This document shows positions 53,624 to 61,472 of a stretch of 64,000 nucleotides of DNA, in pieces. The stretch is from NCBI GenBank assembly GCA_050186725.1, contig JBFWYG010000011.1:30933-94932 (forward strand), given 5' to 3'. Within the stretch, counting starts at the first letter, position 1, and each line of letters begins with the position of its first letter. The translations under genes and the position numbers were made by a program. The notes under the pieces are model-generated. The model made no database searches. It was not told where the DNA came from and was given only the letters and a program-made list of their open reading frames with translations. The stretch comes from JADJYF01 sp050186725 (GTDB lineage: Bacteria; Pseudomonadota; Gammaproteobacteria; Ga0077536).

Positions 53624-54157
53624 TCACACGCTCTGGTCGAACACCTGCGGCGCGTCGCGCAGCACCTTGGCGTCCTTGGTCCAGTAGCGCTTGGCCCAGA
53701 TGCCGTTGTAGGACTCATCGCCCACCGGCATGCGCCAGCTGCGCACCTCGGCGCCGGCCAGCGCCACGGAGCACAGCGCGCGCGGCTGGTCGTCGGTGCC
53801 GTCGACATAGGCGTTGGCATCCTTCACGGGTATGTAGCGCTGCGCGATGCGCCGGTAGCGATCGCGCCAGGCGTCATCGTTGCCGACTTCGAAGTCGATG
53901 TTCGCGCGCCCGCGCACCACCACCTTGCGGTAGGGAATGAGCGGTTCGTCGATGCTGAGCGCGACGCGTGGATCGTGGCGGATGTGCTTCAGCCACTCGG
54001 AATGCTGGCGCGGCGTGAACCAGATGCGCCCCTCCTCGTGGATGAACCAGATGGGCGTCACCAGCGGCGCGCCGTCGGCGTCCACGGTGGCGATGTTCAT
54101 GATCAGGTTGTGGCCGGCGAGAAATTCATCGCGCTCGGCATCGGTCAGTTTTGGCAT
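53624..54157 (-). CDS. Pyridoxamine 5'-phosphate oxidase-fold FMN protein
   Basis: 177 residues, split-barrel flavin-binding fold: MNIATVDADGAPLVTPIWFIHE, ALSIDEPLIPYRKVVVRGRA. The group includes F420/FMN-dependent reductases and heme-degrading proteins; without the PNPOx C-terminal domain it is not vitamin B6 oxidase. Start at 54157 (MPKLTDAERDEFLAG). Upstream of the RND operon with a 77-base gap, probably separate. Confidence 0.85.
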   Translation of the reverse strand: MPKLTDAERDEFLAGHNLIMNIATVDADGAPLVTPIWFIHEEGRIWFTPRQHSEWLKHIRHDPRVALSIDEPLIPYRKVVVRGRANIDFEVGNDDAWRDRYRRIAQRYIPVKDANAYVDGTDDQPRALCSVALAGAEVRSWRMPVGDESYNGIWAKRYWTKDAKVLRDAPQVFDQSV

Positions 54158-54226
54158 GGCGCTGCTCCCCTCGAACGAGGGGCGATTACAGCGCAAGTGA
54201 CCGAGGGATTCCAGGCGCGCGGACGC

Positions 54227-54577
54227 TCACTTGAGTTGCAGTCGTGGCGGCGGCAGGTTGTCGGTCTTGATCGCGGGCGGGGTGTCACGCGCCGGCTTGG
54301 CCGGCCATTCCTGCTGCTCGATGATGTCGCCCATCTTGCGTCCCGGCGTGAGCTGGCCCTGGTAGATGAGAAAGCGCCCGCCGGGATCGTCGTCCACCGT
54401 CGGACTCTCGATCCAGATCCACAGATGCCCCGACACGGTGTCCAGCAAGAGCGCCTTCTCCGCGCCGTAGCCCTCACCCGGATCGATCGCGATCGCCTGG
54501 TAGCGGCCGCCAGACTCGGCGTGGGCGCCGCTCGTGGCGAGCAGCAGCGCGAGAGCGAGGGAGAGTCGTTTCAACAT
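54227..54577 (-). CDS. Small secreted protein of unknown function
   Basis: 116 residues. Signal peptide MLKRLSLALALLLATSGAHA is cut before ESGG. Mature part carries AEKALLLDTVSGHLWIWIES, a beta-hairpin like those seen in small periplasmic WD/YcgR-less proteins. No family recognised. Transcribed with the next gene upstream at 54617 across a 39-base gap. Confidence 0.65.
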   Translation of the reverse strand: MLKRLSLALALLLATSGAHAESGGRYQAIAIDPGEGYGAEKALLLDTVSGHLWIWIESPTVDDDPGGRFLIYQGQLTPGRKMGDIIEQQEWPAKPARDTPPAIKTDNLPPPRLQLK

Positions 54578-54616
54578 CGAGTGACATCCTGGCGATTGGA
54601 GGCGCGATGCGCCCGG

Positions 54617-55606
54617 TCAGCGCGCGGCGACGGCGGCACCGTACACCAGTTGTCCGGGCAGGCGCAGACGGGTGGGCTGCGCCTGGCCGTAGAGGCGCGC
54701 GCGGGCCCACGGCAGGATATCGACCAACAGCCCCGGGGCCTGCACCAGGCTCGGCAGCGGCAGACGCAGCACGTCGCCGCGCGCGTTCACCGCCAGCACC
54801 TGCTGCGCGCCGTCGCTGCGCGGCGTCGCGGGCATGCCCCAGTCGATGACCACCCCACGTCGCGCCGCCGCGTGCAGCGCGCGCAGCAGCGCGCGCGCAT
54901 CGCCGAGCAACGCGGCGCAGGCGCGCGCGTGCAGGGTGCGGTGACGCACCTCGTCCTCGGCGCAAGCGAGGCCATCGTCGCCTGGCGACAGGCTGGCCAC
55001 CAGGCGTGGCGCGGGCGGCTCGGCCTTGAACGGCACCGCCGGCAGGGCGCGCGGCAGCGGCGCCGGTGGCGTGAGTCGCAGGGTGTCGACGGGCGGGCCT
55101 TCGACGGCGGCGAGCCGCGGCATGGTCTTGTCCGGCAGGCTGCCGCCGCAGCCCGGCGTCGCGCACAGTCGTTTGAGGATGGCGCGCTCCAGTCGCGGCT
55201 GATCGTCCGGTCGCGGCGCGGCGACCATGAACTGCCGTGCCGGCCGGCTGCCGACCACCACGCGCAGGGTCTGGTCGAGTTCCACCACCAGGCGCACGGG
55301 CGCGCCGTCACGGGCGGCGGCCGCGGCGGCGTGCAGGCGGCTGACGTAGGCCCGCGCGGCGCGCTGCCAGGGCGCGATCTGGGCGGCGTTCTTGCCCTTG
55401 CCCGGCGCTTTGAGCACGGTGGCGTGGGCGGCCGCAATCTCCGCCACGGCCGCCGCGACGAAGGCCGCGCGCGTGGCGGGCGCGGCGCGCGACAGCTCGG
55501 CGGCGGCCTGCGCGAGCGACTGCTCGGGCGACAGCGCCGCGCACGGCGGCGTCGCCAGCAGCAGGGCCGGAAAGAGCAGGAGGAGAGTGAAGACGCGCAT
55601 CGGCAT
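54617..55606 (-). CDS. Secreted protein of unknown function
   Basis: 329 residues. Signal peptide MPMRVFTLLLLFPALLLATPPCA. The mature N-terminus is Ala-rich and helical (about 25-100). The middle contains paired cysteines (CATPGCGG and LACAED) and the end is a beta-rich segment (VVIDWGMPATPRSDGAQQVL). No family recognised. An in-frame ATG at 55600 is an alternative start. Flanked by REP and the Nudix gene. Confidence 0.65.
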   Translation of the reverse strand: MPMRVFTLLLLFPALLLATPPCAALSPEQSLAQAAAELSRAAPATRAAFVAAAVAEIAAAHATVLKAPGKGKNAAQIAPWQRAARAYVSRLHAAAAAARDGAPVRLVVELDQTLRVVVGSRPARQFMVAAPRPDDQPRLERAILKRLCATPGCGGSLPDKTMPRLAAVEGPPVDTLRLTPPAPLPRALPAVPFKAEPPAPRLVASLSPGDDGLACAEDEVRHRTLHARACAALLGDARALLRALHAAARRGVVIDWGMPATPRSDGAQQVLAVNARGDVLRLPLPSLVQAPGLLVDILPWARARLYGQAQPTRLRLPGQLVYGAAVAAR

Positions 55607-55673
55607 GCGCGGGTGAGCGGCGGCGCGCGTCCGAATCTTGAGGGACCGATAGGCGAACCTAGGCCGAAGCCCC

Positions 55674-55703
55674 CTGTAGGGCGGATTTCAATCCGCCATT
55701 CCT
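55674..55703. repeat. Single REP (GGCGG type)
   Basis: TGTAGGGCGGATTTCAATCC continuing to GCCATTCC. It lies alone between two minus-strand genes, 27 bases past the stop of the Nudix gene. Confidence 0.85.
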
Positions 55704-55729
55704 TCCAGAGCACCAACCACCGCGCCCCC

Positions 55730-56713
55730 TCAATCCAAGCCCAGGAACGTCTGCAGGATGAAGTAGTGATCGTCGAACATGCGCGCGGGATCGAGCGCCG
55801 CGATGGGCGTCCAGCGCGCCTGGGCAGCATCGTCGCCGCCAACCGCGAGCGGCGGCGACGGCAGGTGATCGAGCACGAAGCGGTAGGCGTGGGTGATGGT
55901 GCGCCCACGCTGGGAGCGCAGCGGGTCGTCGAACACGCGGCTCGCGACCACGTCCGCGGGGCGCAACGCGAGCCCGGTCTCTTCGCCCAGTTCACGCAGG
56001 CAGGCCGTGACGATGGGCTCGTGGAGATCGATGAACCCGCCCGGCAGCGCCCACTGGCCAACGCCCGGGGGCTGACCGCGCTCGATCAGCAGCACCTGGT
56101 CGCGCCAGGTGACGACGCTGTCGACCGTGACGAACACCGGCGGAAACGGCGCGGCCCACCAGCGTTCGCGATAGTCGCGCAGGAACGCCGCCTCGGCGGC
56201 GAGACGCGCGAACGCGGGCGTCGCGCGCCAGGCGTCCAGCGCGCCCATGAGCGGCGCGGGCAGCCGCGCGACGAGCGCCTGGCGGCTCGCACCGCCCGGC
56301 TCGAACAGCAGCGCCCGCAGCTCTGCCTCCTCCGCCGCGAACGCGGTGGGCACGTGGCCCGCGCGCCAGGCGGGCGGCAGCGGCAGGCTGGTGCTGGCCT
56401 CGCCTGCGTCGGCGAACACCAGCGGCGCGTGCTCACCCACCGCGTCCGCCACCAGGGCCTCGGCGGCCGCGCACCAGCGCTGCGGGTCGTAGCGCCGATC
56501 GCGCAGCCAGCGCAGTTCTATGTCCGGGGCGAAGGCCGCGAGCAGCGCGCCGCGCGTGGCGTTGTCGAGGGGTTGGGCGGGGGAACTCGCGTCGTCGGCG
56601 TTCAAGACCACCAGCAGCACGCGCCGCGCCCGCGAACGGGCCGCGTCCAGCGCCTCGCCGAGCGCCGGCCCCGGCGGCTGGCAGCGCGCGCAGACCAGCG
56701 CCAGCGCGTGCAT
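55730..56713 (-). CDS. Nudix hydrolase with a degenerate NadM-like N-terminal domain
   Basis: 327 residues. The C-terminal half (about 190-327) is an intact Nudix domain: GGFIDLHEP...RELGEETGL fits G-x5-E-x7-RE-x-EE-x-G. The N-terminal half looks like the nucleotidyltransferase of bifunctional NadM (NMN adenylyltransferase/ADP-ribose pyrophosphatase) but has lost the GRFQPxHxGH nucleotide site (here CARCQPPGPALGEAL). It probably keeps only ADP-ribose-type hydrolysis. The family link of the N-terminus is inference. Confidence 0.78.
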   Translation of the reverse strand: MHALALVCARCQPPGPALGEALDAARSRARRVLLVVLNADDASSPAQPLDNATRGALLAAFAPDIELRWLRDRRYDPQRWCAAAEALVADAVGEHAPLVFADAGEASTSLPLPPAWRAGHVPTAFAAEEAELRALLFEPGGASRQALVARLPAPLMGALDAWRATPAFARLAAEAAFLRDYRERWWAAPFPPVFVTVDSVVTWRDQVLLIERGQPPGVGQWALPGGFIDLHEPIVTACLRELGEETGLALRPADVVASRVFDDPLRSQRGRTITHAYRFVLDHLPSPPLAVGGDDAAQARWTPIAALDPARMFDDHYFILQTFLGLD

Positions 56714-56716
56714 GGC

Positions 56717-57517
56717 TCAGCCGACGCCGCGCAGGTAGGCGAGCGCCGCGGCGTGCAGTCCGCCATTCGCCGCGGCCAGCGCGCGACCGCCGCTGCGCAG
56801 CGGCCGGCCGTCCCAGTCGGTGACCAGGCCGCCGGCGCCCTCGATGATCGGCATCAAGGGCGCGATGTCGTAGAAGCCGAGGTTGGCCTCCACCACCAGG
56901 TCGACGAAGCCGGCGGCGAGCAGGCAGTAGCCGTAGCAGTCGGCGCCGAAGCGCGTCAGGCGCACGGCGCGCGACAGCGCGCCGAAGGCTTCGGCCTCGC
57001 CGCCGGGCGCGAACATCTCGGGGGTGGTGGCGAACAGCGTGGCCTCGGCGAGCCCGCGGTCGCCGCGGCAGGCGAGGCGCGTGCGCTGGCCGTGGGAAAA
57101 GAGGTCGGCGTGGCCGCCGCCGCCGATGAAGCAGTCACCGACGAAGGGCTGGCTCATCATCCCGTAGCGCGGCACGCCGTTCTCGAGCAAGCCGATCAGC
57201 GTGCCCCAGGTCGGCATGCCGCTGACGAAGGAACGCGTGCCGTCTATCGGGTCGATGATCCACGACCACACGCTGGCGCCGGGCTTGTCGGCCTCTTCCT
57301 CGCCCTGGATGCCGTGTTCGGGGAAGTGGTTGGCGATGGCGGCGCGCAGCGCCGTTTCCGCGGCCTGGTCCGCGGCCGTCACCGGGTCGAAGCCGCCCTG
57401 CCCGTCCTTGTTGGTCACCGCGAGCGGCACGCGAAAACGCGGCAGGGTCTCGGCGGCGGCCACTGCGGCCAGGTGTTGGAAGAATTCCCAGATGGTGTCG
57501 CGGTCGAGGCCGGCCAT
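56717..57517 (-). CDS. hisN: Inositol-monophosphatase-type histidinol-phosphatase
   Basis: 266 residues. Metal sites are G-EEE (72-75), DPIDGTRSF (89-97) and the third site YDIAPLMPIIEGAGG near the C-terminus. Sequence type (NKDGQGGFDPVTAADQAAE, GTLIGLLENG) fits the IMPase-like histidinol phosphatase HisN that completes histidine synthesis where HisB-N is absent. Inositol monophosphatase activity is the alternative. The start is 57517; three bases separate it from the Nudix gene. Confidence 0.82.
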   Translation of the reverse strand: MAGLDRDTIWEFFQHLAAVAAAETLPRFRVPLAVTNKDGQGGFDPVTAADQAAETALRAAIANHFPEHGIQGEEEADKPGASVWSWIIDPIDGTRSFVSGMPTWGTLIGLLENGVPRYGMMSQPFVGDCFIGGGGHADLFSHGQRTRLACRGDRGLAEATLFATTPEMFAPGGEAEAFGALSRAVRLTRFGADCYGYCLLAAGFVDLVVEANLGFYDIAPLMPIIEGAGGLVTDWDGRPLRSGGRALAAANGGLHAAALAYLRGVG

Positions 57518-57698
57518 GGTGCTGTGATGCGCTCGCTGTGCGGGTAACGGCCCATGATCGCATCGCCCGCGTGGGGCTGCCAGCCGCGCGACGCATGAGC
57601 GCATGCGGCACAATGGGGCGTTTCCGCCGCGAGCCCGTCCTCATGTCTGCTGTCACGCGCTTCCGCAGCCCCTCCTCGCGCCGGCGCGGGACACGCAG

Positions 57699-59960
57699 AT
57701 GAGTCGCACCCTCGCCGCGGGCGCGAACGCGCTCATCGCCTGGCCGCGATTGCAGCTCGCGCTCCTGCTCGCGCTCGGCGCGCTGCTCGCGCTGCGCGCG
57801 CCGCTGCTCACGGTCGACGTCTCGCCCGCGGGGCTCGCGACCCGCGACGCGGCCGGCATCGATACCGGCGCGGCGCCGGTCGACTTCGCCCTCCCGCCGC
57901 GTCTCGAGGTCACGGTGCGCACGTCGCGCGACTTCACCGACCCCGCCACCCGCGCGTTGCTCGACGCCCTGGCGCGCGAGTTGGCCGCCCTGCCCGGCAT
58001 CGCCGGCGTGGACTCGGTGCTGGACGCGCCGCTGGTGACCCTGGTCCCGGGCCCGCTGGCGCGACTCGAGAGCAATCGCCGCACACTGCGCGACGAGGAC
58101 ATCAGCCTGGACGCCGCGCGGCGCGAACTCCTGGCCAGCCCGCTGTTCGCCAGGGTGCTGACCGGCGACCAGGGGCGCGTGAACCTCCTGCGCGTGCACC
58201 TAGCGCCGGACCTGGCCTCAGGTGCCGAGGCCGAGACCCTGGCCGGCGTGCGCGCCGTGCTGGCCGCGCACCGCGGCGAGGCCGTGCTCGGCCTGGCGGG
58301 CGCGCCGGCGCTGGCGGCCGAGACCCGCGCGGCCCTGAGCGCGGACCTGCGGCATCTGCCAGGGGCCGTGCTGGCGGTGATGCTGCTGCTCATCGGTCTC
58401 GGCACGCGCCGTCCACCGGTGCTGGAGTTCCTGTGCGGCGCCCATGCGCTGGTGACCTGCGCCGGCGCCTGGCAGCTCGCGGCCGGCACGGTGGGCGTGG
58501 CGGCGGCCGCCGCCCTGCCGCTGGTGGCGGTGTTCAGCGTCGCGCTCGCCTTCACGCTACGCGTCAGCTACAAGCTGCACGTGGCCGCGGGAGGCGATCG
58601 CCGCGCGGTGCTCGCGGCCACCGTCGACCATGCCGTGGCCGCCAGCCTGCCCGCCAGCGGCGTGCTCGCACTGCTCGGACTCATGCTCTGCCTGTCGCCG
58701 CTGGCCGCGCTGGCCGAGCTCGGCCGCATGCTGCTGATGGGCTGCGCCTGCGCCTGGCTCGCCGCCTTCGGGGTCGGCGCCGCGTTGCTCGCCAGTGTGC
58801 AGCGCCGGCCGCAGGAGATCGCGCCGTTTCCGCTCGCGGTACCGGCGCGCTGGCTGTCGGTGCTGCTGGCGCTGACGCTGGCGCTGGCCACGGTGGGCGG
58901 CCTGCCGCGCTTCATCCGCGAGGCCGCCCCGCAGGACTACCTGCCGCGCGACGGCCTGGGTCACGCGGCGCTCAGCGAGCAGGCTCGACACTTCGGCGGC
59001 GCGTTGTGGTTCGCACTCAGCGTGCGGCTGCCGGCGCCTGCCACGCGCGAGCCGGCCGGGCCGGCGGGCCTGGCGCTCACCGACGACGCCGAGGCCTGGT
59101 TCAGCGCCGAACGCCTCGCCCGCCTGCGCGCGCTGGACGCTCACCTGCGCACACTGCCGGGCGTGACGCGCGTCGATTCGCTGGCGCGGCTGCTGGACGT
59201 CGGCCGCCAGGTGAATGACGGCATCGAGCTCGCGCCCTTCGACCTGAACCTGCTGTACAAGCGCCTGCCGGGCGCGGTGCGGCGCGCGTTGCTCGACCCC
59301 TTCGTGCAACCGTCGCGGGACGCGCTGCGCTTCGAGGTGCACGTCGGCGAACTGCCGCCGGACATGCCGCGCGCCGCGCTGCTCGCGCGCCTGCGTCACG
59401 ACCTCGAACAGCGCTTCGGCCTGAGCGTCGACGACTTTCGTATCGACGGGCCCTTCGTCGGCTACGCGCGCAGCGCCGATCGCCTGCCGCCGACGCTGGT
59501 GGTGCTGGGCGCGCTGGGCGCGCTGTCCAGTCTCGCGCTGGTGATCCTCGGCGGGCGCACGCCGCAGGCCGCGAGCCGCATGCTGATCCCGACCTTGATC
59601 GCCGGCCTCGGCGTGATGGGCCTCGCCGGCTGGCGCGGTCTGCGCGTCGACCTGCTCACGGTGTGCGCGAGCGGCGTGGCCTTTGCGCTGTTCGTGCAGA
59701 TCCGCAACGCCGGCCGCCAGCTGCTCGCGCCACCCGCGGCCGAATCGCTGCGCAGCGGCACGGCGCCGCCACCGGTGCGCGATCCCTACGGCGCGACCGT
59801 CATCGCGATCGGCACGGTGAGCGTGGTCGCCGGCCTGCTGGTGCTCGCCACGGCAAGCTTCCCGCCCACCGCGCGTTGGGCTCTGCTGTGCGGCGCGACC
59901 TTGCTGTTCGCCATGCTCGCGTCGCAGCGGGTGGCCGGCCGCACGCGTCGCGACACGTGA
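57699..59960 (+). CDS. MMPL family RND-type membrane exporter
   Basis: 753 residues. First helix (LALLLALGALLALRAPLLTV) is followed by a first periplasmic loop (RLEVTVRTSRDF, LAALPGIAGVDSVLD), helices 2-6, a second loop (VDSLARLLDVGRQVND), and helices 7-12. It resembles the predicted exporters of the MMPL/HpnN group that move lipids or hydrophobic compounds. No motif tells the substrate. The start at 57699 reads MSRTLAAGANALIAW. The methanethiol oxidase follows after 101 bases. Confidence 0.85.
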   Translation: MSRTLAAGANALIAWPRLQLALLLALGALLALRAPLLTVDVSPAGLATRDAAGIDTGAAPVDFALPPRLEVTVRTSRDFTDPATRALLDALARELAALPGIAGVDSVLDAPLVTLVPGPLARLESNRRTLRDEDISLDAARRELLASPLFARVLTGDQGRVNLLRVHLAPDLASGAEAETLAGVRAVLAAHRGEAVLGLAGAPALAAETRAALSADLRHLPGAVLAVMLLLIGLGTRRPPVLEFLCGAHALVTCAGAWQLAAGTVGVAAAAALPLVAVFSVALAFTLRVSYKLHVAAGGDRRAVLAATVDHAVAASLPASGVLALLGLMLCLSPLAALAELGRMLLMGCACAWLAAFGVGAALLASVQRRPQEIAPFPLAVPARWLSVLLALTLALATVGGLPRFIREAAPQDYLPRDGLGHAALSEQARHFGGALWFALSVRLPAPATREPAGPAGLALTDDAEAWFSAERLARLRALDAHLRTLPGVTRVDSLARLLDVGRQVNDGIELAPFDLNLLYKRLPGAVRRALLDPFVQPSRDALRFEVHVGELPPDMPRAALLARLRHDLEQRFGLSVDDFRIDGPFVGYARSADRLPPTLVVLGALGALSSLALVILGGRTPQAASRMLIPTLIAGLGVMGLAGWRGLRVDLLTVCASGVAFALFVQIRNAGRQLLAPPAAESLRSGTAPPPVRDPYGATVIAIGTVSVVAGLLVLATASFPPTARWALLCGATLLFAMLASQRVAGRTRRDT

Positions 59961-60061
59961 TACAAGCGTGCAACATCAGTGATTTGCTTATCCCCAGACG
60001 CTGCATTAAGGTCGAACCCGCACGCCGCCTGGCGGCACACGAAGAGGAGGAGGAGGAAGCC

Positions 60062-61456
60062 ATGAACAACACGATTCCCACCCTGCGCGCCCGCGTCGGC
60101 AAGCTGACCCGCGCCCTGCATCTCGCGCTCGGCATGGCCTGCGCCGCCACGGCGCCGTTCGCCGCGCAGGCGGACGAGACCTGTCTGTCCCCCTACATGG
60201 CGAAGATCGTCGGCCAGGAAGACTACGTGTACATCTGGACCCTCGGCATCCCCGGCCTCGGCGACGAGCAGGACAAGCTCGTGACGGTGGACGTCAACCC
60301 GGCCTCCAAGGAGTACGGCAAGGTGGTCGCGTCGCTGTCGGTCGGCGGTCGCAACGAGGCGCACCATTCGGATCTGACCGACGACCGCGCCTACCTGTGG
60401 GCGGCGGGACTCGACACCAACAAGATCTTCATCTTCGACGTGAAGAGCGATCCGGCCAAGCCGACGTTGAAGAAGACCATCAGCGACTTCGTCGAGAAGA
60501 GCGGCGGCGTGGTCGGCCCGCATTCCACCTACGCGATGCCGGGACGCATCCTGGTCACGGGCCTGTCCAATCACAAGGACCACGGCGGCGAGACCGCGAT
60601 GGTCGAATACACCAACGACGGCGAGTACATCGCCACCTACTGGATGCCCAAGGACGGTGACCTCAAGGGCGCGGTGAAGTCCGGCAAGTTCGCCGACGGC
60701 TACAACTACGACGTGCGCGCGCTGCCACGGCGCAACGCGCTGATCACCTCGTCCTTCACCGGCTGGAACAACTACATGATGGATCTCGGCAAGATGATGG
60801 GTGATGCCGAGGCCATGAAGCGCTTCGGCAACACCGCCGTGATCTGGGACCTGCACACCCGCCAGCCGAAGAAGGTGCTGGACGTGCCCGGGGCGCCGCT
60901 CGAGGTGCGCTGCGCCTGGGGCGCGGATCGCGATTACTGCTTCACCACCACCGCGCTGACCTCGAAGATCTGGCTGCTGGCGGCGGACCAGGCCGGCGAG
61001 TGGACCTCGCAGCCCGTGGGCGACATCGGCGACGCGAGCAAGATCCCGCTGCCGGTCGACATCTCGATCACCGCCGACGACAAGCACCTGTGGGTCAACA
61101 CCTGGAACGACGGCATGACCCGCCTGTTCGACGTGTCCGATCCGCACAAGGCGAAGGAGGTCTTCGCCCAGAAGATCGGCGACCAGGTCAACATGGTGTC
61201 GCAGAGCTGGGACGGCAAGCGGCTGTATTACACCTCGTCCTTGCTCAGCAACTGGGACAAGAAGGAGGGCAAGGCGGGCGACCTGCAGTATTTCAAGGCC
61301 TACACCTGGGACGGCGAGCAGCTGAAGCAGCAGTTCGCCATCGACTTCATCGCCGCCAAGCTGGGTCGTCCGCACCAGATGCGCTTCGGCGCGAAGGCGC
61401 TGTTCGCCAACGCGCCGGCCGCACCCGCGGCGCCGCGCGTGGCCGACGCGCATTGA
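60062..61456 (+). CDS. mtoX: Methanethiol oxidase (SBP56/selenium-binding protein family)
   Basis: 464 residues with a signal peptide (cut near FAAQA) and the SBP56 beta-propeller: CLSPYMAKIVGQEDYVYIW, GRNEAHHSDLTDDRAYLWA, GPHSTYAMPGRILVTGLSN, and C-terminal GRPHQMRFG. MtoX is a copper enzyme that turns methanethiol into formaldehyde, hydrogen sulfide and hydrogen peroxide. The gene has an unusually strong GGAGGAGGAGG site. The following SCO1-MauG fusion is the expected metal-handling or cofactor partner. Confidence 0.9.
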   Translation: MNNTIPTLRARVGKLTRALHLALGMACAATAPFAAQADETCLSPYMAKIVGQEDYVYIWTLGIPGLGDEQDKLVTVDVNPASKEYGKVVASLSVGGRNEAHHSDLTDDRAYLWAAGLDTNKIFIFDVKSDPAKPTLKKTISDFVEKSGGVVGPHSTYAMPGRILVTGLSNHKDHGGETAMVEYTNDGEYIATYWMPKDGDLKGAVKSGKFADGYNYDVRALPRRNALITSSFTGWNNYMMDLGKMMGDAEAMKRFGNTAVIWDLHTRQPKKVLDVPGAPLEVRCAWGADRDYCFTTTALTSKIWLLAADQAGEWTSQPVGDIGDASKIPLPVDISITADDKHLWVNTWNDGMTRLFDVSDPHKAKEVFAQKIGDQVNMVSQSWDGKRLYYTSSLLSNWDKKEGKAGDLQYFKAYTWDGEQLKQQFAIDFIAAKLGRPHQMRFGAKALFANAPAAPAAPRVADAH

Positions 61457-61472
61457 GGCGCAGACTGGCGCA

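Noticed and set aside
53537..57547. Very long plus-strand open frame (1336 codons) opposite several genes
   Set aside because: It runs antisense to the efflux channel, PPOX, two secreted proteins, Nudix and hisN genes, all with clear motifs. Its Arg/Gln/His-rich composition is that of an antisense frame in GC-rich DNA.
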